A stretch of 63,600 bases of DNA from CAYORM01 sp964406375 (GCA_964406375.1 CAYORM010000012.1:1-63600); one strand, 5' to 3'. Numbered from the stretch's first letter, positions 31,225-41,415 are shown. Made by a program: numbers and translations. Notes: generated from the letters alone by a model not told the origin.

Positions 31225-33639
31225 TCACTCGCCCCAGGGGATCCAGATCGTCTTCACCTGGCTCGCCCGGCCGAGAAACTTCGGCCCTTCGCCGTCATCC
31301 CCGTCCAGCCAGTCGCGCCCGCGGCCGAGATCCGTCCAGACCTGCTTGAGATTGCCGGCCGAGGCGCGTTCGACGGCGGTGCAAGCCGCAGCGTCGCCGA
31401 AATACCAGACCGCATCCACCGCATCGTGCCGGGCGAGTTCCAGCCCCAGCGCCGCCTTGCTGCCGGTGATGATGTTGACGACGCCGCCCGGTACGTCCGA
31501 GGTGTCGAGCACCTGGTAGAAATCGGTCGCGGCGAGGGGGTGGCGCTCGGACGGCACCAGCACCACGCGGTTGCCCAGGGCGATCGCCGGTGCCATCAGG
31601 CTGACGAGGCCCAGCAGTGCCGGCGTTTCCGGGCAGGCGATGCCGATGATGCCCACCGGCTCCTTGACCACCAGCGCCGCGCCGCGGAAGGGCGGCTCGC
31701 GCACCGCGCCGTCCCATTTGTCGGCCCAGCCGGCATAGGCGAAGAGGCGGGCGACGCAGGCCTCGATCTCGGCGGTGGCTGTGTCCGTCGGGACGCCGGT
31801 CATCGCCTGCAGCCGCCGCGCGAACTCCTCGGCCCGCGCATCCAGATTCTCGGCGATGTAATAGAGGATCTGCGCCCGCGCATGCGGCGTCTGCCGCGAC
31901 CAGCCCTCTGCCTTGCGCGCCGCCTCGACCGCGTTGCGGACATCCTTGCGGTTGCCGGCGCCGACATGGCCGAGCAGCCGGCCTTCGGCGCCCGGCACGG
32001 CCAGCGACAGCCCGCCATCGGGGCGCAGCTGCCGACCGCCGATATAGAGCTTCGCGGTGCGGTCGACGGCGGTGATCATGCCCTCATCGGGCGCGGCCGG
32101 TATCGCCGCCTGCGAGGCGGGCGTCTCCGCCGCCCGATGCCGTCGCGCCGCCTCGCGCTTCCGGCGGAGATAGGCGAGCAGGCCTTCCGCCCCGCCCTCG
32201 CGGCCATAGCCGCTCTCCTTCATGCCGCCGAAGGGGGCGGCTGCATCGAACAGGTTGGTGGCGTTGATCCAGACGACCCCGCAGCGCAGTTTCGGCGCCA
32301 CATCGAGGGCGAGGTTGACCGATTCGCTCCAGACACTGGCGGCGAGGCCGTAGGGAGTGTTGTTGGCGAGGGCCACCGCCTCGGCCGGGGTACGAAAGCT
32401 CATCGCCGCGATGACTGGGCCGAAGATCTCGACCTGAGCGATCGTCGAGGCGGGCTGGACATTGGTGAACAGCGTCGGCGGGAAGAAGCAGCCCTCGCGC
32501 GGAACGGCCCAGCTCGGCTGGTGCAGTGTGGCGCCCTCGGCGACGCCCTGCGCGACGAGGCCGCGGATCCGCTCGAGCTGCACCGGCGCGACGATCGCGC
32601 CGATGTCGATCGCCTTGTCCAGCGGCGGGCCGACCCGCAGCGTCTCCATGCGCGCCTTCAGCCGGGCGATCATGGTGTCGTGAACGCCCTCCTGGATCAG
32701 GAGGCGCGAGCCGGCGCAGCAGACCTGGCCCTGGTTGAACCAGATCGCGTCGACCAGCCCCTCGACGGCGGAGTCGAGGTCGGCGTCCTCGAACACGATG
32801 AAGGGCGAATTGCCGCCGAGTTCGAGGGTGAGCGCCTTCCCGCTGCCCGCCGTCGCCTCGCGGATGCGGCGCCCGACCTCGGTCGAGCCGGTGAAGGCGA
32901 TCTTGTCGACGCCCGGATGGGCGACGAGCGCCGACCCCGTCCCGCCATCGCCGGTGACGATGTTGACGACGCCGGGCGGAAGCCCCGTCTCGTGGCACAG
33001 CTCGGCGAAGGCGAGGGCGGTGAGGCTGGTGAACTCGGCCGGCTTCAACACCACCGTGTTTCCCGCCGCGAGCGCCGGGGCGATCTTCCAGGCGAGCATC
33101 AGCAGCGGGAAGTTCCAGGGGATGATCTGGCCGCACACCCCGAGCGGCACGTGGTCGGGGAAGTGTCGCGGTGCGAGCTGCGCCCAGCCGGCATGGTGGT
33201 AGAAATGGCGGATCGCCAACGGCACATCGAGATCGCGCGTCTCGCGGATCGGCTTGCCGTTGTCGAGACTCTCCAGCACCGCAAACAGGCGGCTGTGCTT
33301 CTGCAGCCCGCGGGCGAGGGCGTAGAGGTGCCGCGCGCGCCGGTGTGGCGACAGCGCCTGCCACGGCCCGAGCGCCGCGCGTGCGGCCGCGACGGCGCGA
33401 TCGATCGTCGCCTCGTCACCATGCGCCAGCCGGGCCAGCACCGCGCCGGTCGCAGGATCGATGGTGTCGAGATGTGCCGTGCCCTCGACGAAGGCGCCGC
33501 CGATGAAATGACCGAGCCGCGGCGGTCCCCCATCGCCGCCGGGCTGACGACGCAGCCAGGCGCGCGCGGGCGCGTCGCTCTCCGGCGCCGGCCCCCATTC
33601 CATCGTCTCGAAGATCGCCGCCACGGTCGCCCTGCTCAT
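31225..33639 (-). CDS. ALDH16-type bidomain aldehyde dehydrogenase
   Basis: An 804-residue protein with two ALDH domains. The first (about 45-500) has Asn176 (PWNFPL), Glu273 (LELGGNSP) and nucleophile Cys307 in GQVCCAGSR, so it is catalytic. The second (about 520-804) keeps a Rossmann-type region (IGIACPETPALLG, GGVVNIITGS) but has no catalytic Cys segment and stops early. This two-domain layout matches the ALDH16 family. ATG 33639 lies one base after the deoC stop (TGAGATG). With DeoC upstream it would oxidise acetaldehyde released from deoxyribose-5-phosphate to acetate. Confidence 0.9.
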   Translation of the reverse strand: MSRATVAAIFETMEWGPAPESDAPARAWLRRQPGGDGGPPRLGHFIGGAFVEGTAHLDTIDPATGAVLARLAHGDEATIDRAVAAARAALGPWQALSPHRRARHLYALARGLQKHSRLFAVLESLDNGKPIRETRDLDVPLAIRHFYHHAGWAQLAPRHFPDHVPLGVCGQIIPWNFPLLMLAWKIAPALAAGNTVVLKPAEFTSLTALAFAELCHETGLPPGVVNIVTGDGGTGSALVAHPGVDKIAFTGSTEVGRRIREATAGSGKALTLELGGNSPFIVFEDADLDSAVEGLVDAIWFNQGQVCCAGSRLLIQEGVHDTMIARLKARMETLRVGPPLDKAIDIGAIVAPVQLERIRGLVAQGVAEGATLHQPSWAVPREGCFFPPTLFTNVQPASTIAQVEIFGPVIAAMSFRTPAEAVALANNTPYGLAASVWSESVNLALDVAPKLRCGVVWINATNLFDAAAPFGGMKESGYGREGGAEGLLAYLRRKREAARRHRAAETPASQAAIPAAPDEGMITAVDRTAKLYIGGRQLRPDGGLSLAVPGAEGRLLGHVGAGNRKDVRNAVEAARKAEGWSRQTPHARAQILYYIAENLDARAEEFARRLQAMTGVPTDTATAEIEACVARLFAYAGWADKWDGAVREPPFRGAALVVKEPVGIIGIACPETPALLGLVSLMAPAIALGNRVVLVPSERHPLAATDFYQVLDTSDVPGGVVNIITGSKAALGLELARHDAVDAVWYFGDAAACTAVERASAGNLKQVWTDLGRGRDWLDGDDGEGPKFLGRASQVKTIWIPWGE

Positions 33640-33640
33640 C

Positions 33641-34714
33641 TCACGCCATCCCGTGATGGTCGAAGGAGGCATAGCGCCCCGTCACATGGTATTCGAGCTG
33701 CCGCTCGATGTCGGCGAGCAGCGAGGAGGCGCCGAAGCGGAAGAGGCCCGGCTCCATCCAGGGGCGGCCGAGCTCCTCCTTCATCAGCGCGAGATAGGCC
33801 AGCGCATCCTTGGCGGTGGAGATCCCGCCGGCCGGTTTGAAGCCGGCGACATGGCCCGTCGCCTCCCGCCAGGCTCGGATCGCCCGCACCATGACCAGTG
33901 AGACGGGCAGGGTGGCGTTCACGCCCTCTTTGCCGGTCGAGGTCTTGATGAAATCCGATCCGGCCATCAACGCCACCATGGAGGCCCGCCCGACATTCCG
34001 CAGCGTGCCGAGATCGCCGGTCGCGAGGATCGTCTTGAGATGCGCCGTGCCGCAGGCGGCCTTGTAGGCGCGGATCTCATCATAGAGCGCGCGCCAGTTG
34101 CCGGTCAGCACATGCTCGCGGGTGATGACGATGTCGATCTCGGCGGCGCCGGCGGCGACCGAGGCCTCGATCTCCTTGATCTTGAGCGGCAGCGGTGAGA
34201 GCCCGGCGGGAAAGCCGGTCGAGACGGCGGCGACCGGAACGCCCGAACCGTCGAGCGCCGCGACGGCAGTCTCGACGAAGCGGTGATAGACGCAGACGGC
34301 GCCGGTGGTGAGGCCGCGACCGGCCATCCCGACGGCGTCGAGGATGTCGGCACGCACCGGTGCCCGCGCCTTGGCGCAGAGCCGCCGCACCCGACCCGCC
34401 GTGTCGTCACCCGACAAGGTCGTCAGGTCAATGCAGGTGACGGCCTTGAGCAGCCAGGCGATTTGCCACTCCGCCTTGACGCTGCGGCGGGCGGGCAGGG
34501 TCGCCGCCCGCCTTTCGATGGCGCTGCGATTGGCGCGGTAGCCGTCGACGAGATCGCGCAGGAAAGGCGTGCCGGGATTGCGCGGCTGAACGGGGCCGGT
34601 ATCGGACCGCTCGCCGAGAGCCGCAATCGACCCTGCCTTGAGACCGGCTGCATCCTCAGCCGCAGTGCCGTCCGCCGACCTCTCAGCCTCGCTGCGCAGC
34701 GATCGCACGCTCAT
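33641..34714 (-). CDS. deoC: Deoxyribose-phosphate aldolase
   Basis: A 357-residue class I aldolase of the long DeoC type. Schiff-base Lys257 (DFIKTSTGKEG) and the second active-site Lys293 (GFKPAGGIST) are visible, with a proton-relay Asp in the CIDLTTLSGDD segment. It cleaves 2-deoxyribose-5-phosphate to acetaldehyde and glyceraldehyde-3-phosphate in deoxynucleoside catabolism. A clear AGGAGG lies before ATG 34714. About 60 N-terminal residues before the conserved core are Ala/Ser-rich and probably variable. First gene of a deoC-ALDH pair. Confidence 0.95.
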   Translation of the reverse strand: MSVRSLRSEAERSADGTAAEDAAGLKAGSIAALGERSDTGPVQPRNPGTPFLRDLVDGYRANRSAIERRAATLPARRSVKAEWQIAWLLKAVTCIDLTTLSGDDTAGRVRRLCAKARAPVRADILDAVGMAGRGLTTGAVCVYHRFVETAVAALDGSGVPVAAVSTGFPAGLSPLPLKIKEIEASVAAGAAEIDIVITREHVLTGNWRALYDEIRAYKAACGTAHLKTILATGDLGTLRNVGRASMVALMAGSDFIKTSTGKEGVNATLPVSLVMVRAIRAWREATGHVAGFKPAGGISTAKDALAYLALMKEELGRPWMEPGLFRFGASSLLADIERQLEYHVTGRYASFDHHGMA

Positions 34715-34812
34715 GGGGATCCTCCTGTCGGCCCTTCATCCCAGATCGGTCGGGGCGGTGGCAACAGCAAGCGTCGCCAGCGATCCGGTCCGGAATCAAG
34801 GCCGCCGGCCCC

Positions 34813-35592
34813 TCAGCGTCTGGACGCGACCAGTGCGAACATCGCCCCCTGCGGATCGAAGCCCTGGATGATCCAGGCGCCGCCGGGCACTTCCGTCGGA
34901 CCGAAGATCACCCGCCCGCCGCCGGCCTCGACCCTGGCGACGGCGGCGTCGATCGCATCCACCACGAGGTAGTAGAGCCAGTAGGGGCCGGGCATCCCCG
35001 GAGACAGGCTCATCATGCCGCCCATCGCCTCGCCGCCGGCCTTGGCGAAGAGCTGGTAGACGCCCATGCCGCCGGTATCGATGGCCTGGTCCTTCGTCCA
35101 GCCGAACAGCCCGGCATAGAAGTCGAAGGACGACGACCAGTCCGTTGCCATCAGCTCATGCCAGCCGATGGCGCGCGGGGCGCCGAGGCCGGGCAGCGTG
35201 TCGCCATCCTCGCCCGCGCCGCGGAACAGGCAGAACACCGCCCCTTGCGGATCGGCGACCACCGCGAAACGCCCGACGCCGGGAATGTCCTCGGGTGCGC
35301 GGTGGACCGCCCCGCCCGCCTGTCGCACGCGTTCGGTCATCGCATCGACGTCGTCGACCCAGACATAGCCGAGCCAGCCGGGGCGGCCACCGCTCTCCCG
35401 CACCGCTTCGGGCAGCGCCATCAGCCCGGCGACGTTGCGGCCGCCCGTCGACAGCAGGGTGTACCCGGTGATGCCGGGCATGCCGGCATCCTCGGCCCGC
35501 CAGCCGGTGACGCTGGTGTAGAAGGCCTCGGCGGCCGCCGGATCGGTGGTCATCAACTCGTACCAGACGAACAGGCCTTCGGCACGGGACAT
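34813..35592 (-). CDS. Two-domain VOC family protein
   Basis: A 259-residue tandem VOC protein: domain 1 (about 5-125: FVWYELMTTDPAAAEAFYT to DPQGAVFCLF) and domain 2 (about 142-257: GWHELMATDWSSSFDFYAGLFGW to DPQGAMFALV). It resembles the mycobacterial 27-kDa antigen-like glyoxalase group, often near ECF sigma, DUF899 or DUF1579 genes. No classical metal His/Glu set can be assigned by eye. It lies 36 bases downstream of the DUF1579 gene on the same strand. Confidence 0.88.
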   Translation of the reverse strand: MSRAEGLFVWYELMTTDPAAAEAFYTSVTGWRAEDAGMPGITGYTLLSTGGRNVAGLMALPEAVRESGGRPGWLGYVWVDDVDAMTERVRQAGGAVHRAPEDIPGVGRFAVVADPQGAVFCLFRGAGEDGDTLPGLGAPRAIGWHELMATDWSSSFDFYAGLFGWTKDQAIDTGGMGVYQLFAKAGGEAMGGMMSLSPGMPGPYWLYYLVVDAIDAAVARVEAGGGRVIFGPTEVPGGAWIIQGFDPQGAMFALVASRR

Positions 35593-35628
35593 GGCTCTCT
35601 CCCGAAAGGGTCGATGGGTCGGCCGGGG

Positions 35629-36147
35629 TTAGCGCACGCGCCGGTAGCGCGCGGTCATCAGCGACTTCCAGCTGCCGTCGGGCTGCTGCATGGTGCCGGT
35701 CAGGGTGCGCGTGTCGTCATCCTCGATGGTGATGATGTCGCGATAGCGCGCCATTCTGCCGGGCGCGGTGAAGTCCGGCCCCTCGCAATCGAGGCTCAGC
35801 ACCCGGCCGGATTCGTCCAGCGTGCCCTCATAGACGAACATGTGCGTCATCATCGTGCCGAGCCAGGTGCCGACGTAGCGGCCGCGATTCGGATCATAGC
35901 CCAGCGTCGTGATGGCAATCGCGCGCCCACCATCGGGGAGCGGGCCGGTCGACTCGGCGACGATCCACAACCCGTTGAGGGACCGTACGTTCTCGGTCCA
36001 GGCCTGCTCGCCGGTCTCCTTGTCGTCGAAGGAGACGAGCCTCCACTGGCCGACCAGCTTGTCCAGCCAGCGATGTTCGGCCTGCGGCTCGACCCGCGGC
36101 GGCATGCCGCATCCGGTATCGGCATCGGAGGTGGATGTCTCGGACAT
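35629..36147 (-). CDS. DUF1579 family protein
   Basis: A 172-residue soluble protein recognisable as DUF1579 by EHRWLDKLVGQW near residue 25, LNGLWIVAESTG, TTLGYDPNRGRYVGTW and SLDCEGPDF. Members are probably beta-barrel binding proteins of unknown function. It starts 27 bases after the decayed DUF899 gene and is followed by the tandem VOC gene, so the three probably formed one operon under the divergent MarR regulator. Confidence 0.9.
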   Translation of the reverse strand: MSETSTSDADTGCGMPPRVEPQAEHRWLDKLVGQWRLVSFDDKETGEQAWTENVRSLNGLWIVAESTGPLPDGGRAIAITTLGYDPNRGRYVGTWLGTMMTHMFVYEGTLDESGRVLSLDCEGPDFTAPGRMARYRDIITIEDDDTRTLTGTMQQPDGSWKSLMTARYRRVR

Positions 36148-36173
36148 CGGAGGTCTCCTGTCGGTTGAGACGG

Positions 36174-36420
36174 TCAGGCGGCGTCGCCGCTACAGGAATG
36201 CCGGGCACGGTCCCCCGGTTCGTACGCGTCGTGTCGGCGGACCCAATCGATATTGGCGTCCTCGGTCCGGCCTCTGGGGGCACGGTCGAGGCACCCAGGG
36301 GAGGGCGAGCCGCTCGGCATTGACCGCATCGCGCAGGCGCGTCGCCTCCTTCTCGCGGAGCAGCAGGGCACGGCGCGCCGTCAGCCATTCCTCACGGGAC
36401 ACCACCGGGTGGTTCGGCAT
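36174..36420 (-). pseudogene. DUF899 family gene remnant with internal deletion and frameshift
   Basis: From ATG 36420, behind a strong GGGAGGG site, the frame reads MPNHPVVSREEWLTARRALL and continues through LRDAVNAERLALPWV, the typical N-terminus of DUF899 (thioredoxin-like) proteins. About 45 residues in, it loses similarity. In another minus frame LDRAPRGRTED and then WVRRHDAYEP appear, the family C-terminus, ending at stop 36174. Most of the usual roughly 230-250 residues is missing, so an internal deletion has joined the two ends out of frame. The promoter-proximal signals are intact. Confidence 0.82.
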
Positions 36421-36505
36421 CCACGCCCTCCCTGTCGTCGCGTCCGTTCCCGGACGTCCTTGAGCGGTCGGTGACACCGATCGGCCATCGCCACCGGCGA
36501 GGAAG

Positions 36506-36517
36506 GTTGATATCAAC
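36506..36517. promoter_or_regulatory. 12-bp perfect palindrome, probable MarR operator
   Basis: GTTGATATCAAC at 36506-36517 is a perfect palindrome in the 134-base gap between the DUF899 remnant start and the divergent MarR gene. MarR regulators usually bind such inverted repeats in their own divergent promoters. It lies 38 bases before the chosen GTG of the regulator. Confidence 0.6.
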
Positions 36518-36554
36518 TCTTTCTCCGCACTGTAAACCCCGCACCGAACCCTCC

Positions 36555-37022
36555 GTGTCCCCGCCTGCCCGCGATCCGATCCTTCCGGCCGACATCCCGT
36601 TCGAGACCACGCTCCATGTCCGTGATCACTGCCTGTGCCTTCATGTGCGACGCGCCGCCCGTGCGCTGGCGCGGCGCTTCGACGAGGCGCTGCGGCCCGC
36701 CGGGCTGACGAACGGGCAGTTCTCGCTGATGATGGCGCTCAACCGGCCGCAACCGCCGGCGATCGGCCCCGTCGCCGAGCTTCTGGCGATGGACCGCACG
36801 ACCGTCACGGCCGCGCTGAAGCCGCTGGAGCGGCGGGGCCTCGTCACGGTCGCCGCCGATCCGCGGGATCGGCGCAGCCGCCTGCTGGCGCTGACGCCTG
36901 CCGGCCGGGCGTGCCTCGCCCAGGCCCTGCCGATCTGGCGCCGCGTGCACCGGGAGATCGACGAGGAGCTCGCCCCGCTCGGCCCTGACCGGCTGCGCGA
37001 GGCGCTGCGCGCGATCGGCTGA
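36555..37022 (+). CDS. MarR family transcriptional regulator
   Basis: A 155-residue winged-helix regulator. The MarR core is clear: LTNGQFSLMMALNRPQPPAIG, then LAMDRTTVTAALKPLERRGL (recognition helix) and the wing DPRDRRSRLLALTPAG. The start is uncertain; GTG 36555 is chosen because the only ATG in frame (36471) lies upstream of the operator palindrome and gives an unlikely His/Arg-rich leader. Divergent from the DUF899 remnant/DUF1579/VOC genes, which it probably represses together with itself. Confidence 0.88.
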   Translation: MSPPARDPILPADIPFETTLHVRDHCLCLHVRRAARALARRFDEALRPAGLTNGQFSLMMALNRPQPPAIGPVAELLAMDRTTVTAALKPLERRGLVTVAADPRDRRSRLLALTPAGRACLAQALPIWRRVHREIDEELAPLGPDRLREALRAIG

Positions 37023-37107
37023 GGGTGCGGACCGGCGCCGCTTCCCGGCTGGGAGATGGCCGGGACCGGACCCGGCCATCCGTTTCTGTCACGTCCCCGC
37101 GGATGCC

Positions 37108-38243
37108 TCAGGGTCGGATGTCGAAGGTGACGGAGGTCGCCGCCTCGATCGCCGGCCAGTCGAGCTCGACACCCAGACCCGGTCCGTCGGGGGCGGTCAC
37201 CATGCCATCGGCGGCCGTGCGGATCGGCGTCGTCGTGCCGTGCTCGAAGGGCGCGTAGGGTACCGGCTGCTCGAAATAGGTCGCGGTCGGTGACGCGAGC
37301 ATCATGTGCAGATTGGCCGCCTGCGACAGGGTGTAACCCCAGCATTGCAGCTCGAGGGGCATGGCATGGGTCGTTGCCAGCGCCGCGATGTCGCGTGCCG
37401 GCGTGACGCCGCCGCAGGAGATCGTGTCGATCCGCACCCGGTCCCAGGCACCGGCGGCGATCCCCTGCGCCACCTGGTGGCGGTCGATCAGCCAGTTGCC
37501 GGCCGGCACCATGTCGACCGGCCGGGCGCGGCCGGCTTGGTCGCGGCGCAGCTGTGCATAGCCTTCGAGGTCGTAATCGAGCAGCGGCGCTTCGAACCAG
37601 AGAAAGCCCAGCTCGGACAGCGCTGCGGCCACCCGGCGGGCTTGGCCGCGCTCGTAGCGCTGCTCGACATCGAGCATGAAGGCGATGCCACGCCCCTCGA
37701 ACGCCCCGGCCACCGTCTCGCACATCGGCAGGTCGCGGTCGGGATTGCACCAGCAATGGAACTTGACCGCCCGGAAGCCGGCCTCGACATGCTTGGCCAC
37801 CTCCTCGACATAGGCCTCGGGTGAGGCATAGAGCGGCGTTGACGCATAGGCCGGGATCGACCGTCGGCCGCTGCCGAGAAGTGCATGGAGCGGCAGCCCC
37901 GCCGCCTTGCCCGCGGCGTCCCACAGCGCCACGTCGAGGATCGCGTTGGCGATCGGCGAGAACGGGACGTTCAGGTTGCGCGTCTCGTGCCACAGCGGCA
38001 CCCGGTCATGCACCGATCGCCCGAGATAGAGCGGCGCCACCAGCCGCGCACTCTCGGCCACCGCGCGGTCGAAGCCGAAGCTGGTGCAGGACGAACCGCC
38101 GGAGACACCGACGATGCCATCGGCGGTGAAGACGCGGCAGATCGTGTTCGACATGAACTGGCCGTGCATCTCCTCCGCCCAGGCGAAGCGCTCGGTCTCC
38201 GGCTCGACGACGCGGATCTCGATGCGGTCGATGACGAGGTCTT

Positions 38244-38247
<4 letters not shown>
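37108..38247 (-). CDS. Mandelate racemase/muconate lactonizing enzyme family protein
   Basis: A 379-residue enolase-superfamily enzyme. The catalytic K-F-H motif is at 162-164. Probable metal ligands are Asp193 (MLDVEQ), Glu219 (FEAPL) and, unusually, Asn251 (PAGNW) where many members have Glu; Asn in this position is known in glucarate dehydratase. Asp274 (IDTISCGGVTPA) is the conserved barrel Asp. The expected His of the His-Asp dyad is not obvious in LQCWGY. It overlaps the ABC ATPase stop in ATGA, so it acts on the imported compound, perhaps a sugar acid or amino-acid derivative. Last gene of its operon. Confidence 0.88.
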
Positions 38248-39082
<835 letters not shown>

Positions 39083-39083
<1 letters not shown>

Positions 39084-39742
39084 TACTCCGACACCCTGAA
39101 ACGGCGGTTGAGCCAGTCGACGAGCAGCGCCTGCGGATAGCCCATCAGCCAGTAGAGGGCGGCCATCGCCGTCACGAACTCGAACACACGGAAGGTCTGG
39201 GCGCGCAATTGCAGCGCGACATAGGAAAGGTCGGCGACGGCGATGATCGAGACGAGCGAGGTGTCCTTGAACAGTGACACCCAGGTCGTCGCCAGCGCCG
39301 GCAGGACGCGGCGGAGCGCCTGCGGCAGCACCACGACGCGGAAGGCCTGGGCCCGGGTCATGCCGAGCGCCAGCGCCGCCTGGCGCTGACCGAGCCTGAT
39401 CGAGCGGATGCCGGCGCGGAAGGTCTCGGCGTTGTAGGCGCCGACGTTGAGAACAAGGCCGATCAGTGCCGTCTCGATCGGCGACAGCACGATGCCGAAA
39501 GCCACCGGCATCACATAGAACGCCCAGTAGATCTGCAGGAGCAGCGGGGTCGACCGGAAGATCTCGACATAGGCGGTGGTGACGGCACGCACCGGCCGGG
39601 AGGCCGAATCGCGCAGCAGCGCGGCGACGAGGCCGAGCGGGATGGCCAGCGCCATGGTGGTGACGGCGAGGGCGATGGTGACGCCCGCCCCCTCCAGAAG
39701 CAGCCAGCGCGCCTCCCAGACGACGGTCCAGTCGAGCTGCAT
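39083..39742 (-). CDS. Amino acid ABC transporter permease (HisM/GlnP type)
   Basis: A 219-residue membrane protein with about five spans and the EAA loop (RQAALALGMTRAQAFRVVVLPQALR). An N-terminal GAGVTIALAVTTMALAIPLG and YVEIFRSTPLLLQI stretch are typical for polar amino-acid/opine importers. One base separates it from the other permease stop, so both are translated together as a heterodimer. Confidence 0.94.
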
Positions 39743-39743
39743 C

Positions 39744-40409
39744 TCAGGACCGCCCCTTATGTGCGATGCGGCGGTAGAGGAAGTCGACGCCGCGGGCCAG
39801 GGGAAGGCACATCACGAAATAGACCAGCATCGCGAAGGTGTAGAGCTCGAAGGGGCGGTAGGACTGCCCGGCGATGATCTGGGTCTGCCGCATCAGCTCC
39901 GGCACGGCGATGACGCTGGCGATCGCGGTGTCCTTGATCGTGATGGTGATCAGCGAGCCGACATTCGGCAGCATCCGGATCACCGCCTGCGGCAGGATGA
40001 CGACCCGCAGCGCCTGGAGCGGCGTCATGCCGAGCGCCAGGGCCGCCCGCCGCTGCCCGGCCCTGACCGACTGGAGCCCGGCGCGCACCGTCTCGGCGAA
40101 ATAGGCGCCGATGTGGAGGCCGAGCGCGGCGGTCGCTGTCGCGAGCGGCGGAACGGTGATGCCCGCCAAGAGGGGGAAGGCGAAGAAGCCCCAGATCAGG
40201 ATCACCAGGACCGGCACCGCCCGCATGGTGTTGACGTAGAGGTCGAGCACCAGGAAGACGATCCGGCCGCCGAAGGTCCGGGCGGCGCCGACCACCACGC
40301 CGATCGCCATGCCCAGCAGCACCGACCCCGCGGCGAGCAACAGGGTGACACCGATGGCGCGCAGCAGGAACGGCGCCGCCTGGATGATCGGGTCGAGCGT
40401 GATGTTCAT
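39744..40409 (-). CDS. Amino acid ABC transporter permease (HisQ/GlnP type)
   Basis: A 221-residue paralogue of the neighbouring permease, with LLRAIGVTLLLAAGSVLLG, YVNTMRAVPVLVIL and the EAA loop RRAALALGMTPLQALRVVILPQA. It follows the binding-protein gene after an 84-base gap that contains a strong hairpin. Confidence 0.94.
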   Translation of the reverse strand: MNITLDPIIQAAPFLLRAIGVTLLLAAGSVLLGMAIGVVVGAARTFGGRIVFLVLDLYVNTMRAVPVLVILIWGFFAFPLLAGITVPPLATATAALGLHIGAYFAETVRAGLQSVRAGQRRAALALGMTPLQALRVVILPQAVIRMLPNVGSLITITIKDTAIASVIAVPELMRQTQIIAGQSYRPFELYTFAMLVYFVMCLPLARGVDFLYRRIAHKGRS

Positions 40410-40430
40410 GACGGGCAGGCGGGCGCGGGT

Positions 40431-40454
40431 GGCGGCGGCCCGACGGCCGCCGCC
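40431..40454 (-). other. Intercistronic GC hairpin after binding-protein gene
   Basis: GGCGGCGGCC at 40431-40440 and GGCCGCCGCC at 40445-40454 form a perfect 10-bp stem with a four-base loop. It sits between the binding-protein stop and the first permease. No U-run follows on the minus strand, so mRNA protection or partial attenuation is more likely than full termination. Confidence 0.55.
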
Positions 40455-40493
40455 TTGCGAGATCGAAAGGTCAGGTCCCGTGGACGGCCGCGG

Positions 40494-41333
40494 TCACTCG
40501 GCCTTCATGATGGCGATCTCCTCATCGCGGAGGGTCTCGGCCATCTCGTCGCGCACGGCGTTCAGCCACTCCAGGAATACCGGGTGGCCCTTGTCGATCG
40601 CCATGCCGACCTCGGCTGCCATCTCCTGGCTGCGCAGGCAGTCGTCACCCTGCGGCCAGACGGCCAAGCCTGGGACGGAGCGCTCGAGCTGAGGCCAGGC
40701 GACGTTGTCGATGGTCGCCACATCCGCGCGCCCGGACATGATCTCCTCGACCGGCGCATTGGCGCCCGAGCCCGTCACGGCGCGGATATTGACCGAGCTG
40801 AAGCGCTCGCCGATCCAGGTCTCCGGCGGCGTACCGGTGAAATAGACGATCGTGATGTCCGGGCGATCCAGCCCGTCAACATCGGTGATTCCCGCCAGCT
40901 TCTCATTGTCGGCCCGGCCGAACAGGCAAAGGCTCGACACGGAGTAGGTGACGAAATCGACGACTTCTTCCCGGGCCGGAGTCACGGCGAGCGGGGCGAT
41001 GGAGATGTCGGCCTGACCGGTGGCGAGAATCGGCACCTTCGTCTCGTGGCTGACCTCGACGATCTCGATCTCGACACCCAGCTGGCGCGCAACCTCCTTC
41101 ACCAGCGTCCAGGCGGGACCGGAATAGGGTTCGCCCTCGCCGCTGGTGTTCTGCGGCAGCCAGGGGAACTCGCCGATCGCGGCGGCGCGCAGGACCCCGC
41201 GCTCGCGGATCGCGTCCAGAAGCGAGTCCTGCCCCGGCTCGGGCACCGGAACGTCGGCGGCGGCGGTCGCCGCGATGCCGAATGCGAGCGGCACCGACAG
41301 CACCGAGGCCAACATCAGATGGCGGATCGTCAT
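40494..41333 (-). CDS. Amino acid-type ABC transporter substrate-binding protein
   Basis: A 279-residue SBP family 3 protein. The signal peptide covers about residues 1-26 (TIRHLMLASVLSVPLAFGIA, cleavage after A-T-A-A-A). It then has LLDAIRERGVLRAAA, the usual SBP-3 opening, and VTPAREEVVDFVTY. ATG 41333 has GAGAGGAACC upstream; the frame to 41426 crosses the GntR operator. The ligand is unknown; the enolase-superfamily enzyme in the same operon suggests an acid or opine-like compound. Confidence 0.92.
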   Translation of the reverse strand: MTIRHLMLASVLSVPLAFGIAATAAADVPVPEPGQDSLLDAIRERGVLRAAAIGEFPWLPQNTSGEGEPYSGPAWTLVKEVARQLGVEIEIVEVSHETKVPILATGQADISIAPLAVTPAREEVVDFVTYSVSSLCLFGRADNEKLAGITDVDGLDRPDITIVYFTGTPPETWIGERFSSVNIRAVTGSGANAPVEEIMSGRADVATIDNVAWPQLERSVPGLAVWPQGDDCLRSQEMAAEVGMAIDKGHPVFLEWLNAVRDEMAETLRDEEIAIMKAE

Positions 41334-41415
41334 GGTTCCTCTCCCCTTGAACCCGGGATGGTCCGGGCGCCCCCCGCCCGTCTTCCCTCCCGCTCCTTCG
41401 CTGAGTAATGTCCGA

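Noticed and set aside
31120..33840. Plus-strand open frame of about 906 codons
   Set aside because: Antisense to the ALDH16-type gene, whose catalytic motifs are unambiguous. Composition is typical of a shadow frame.
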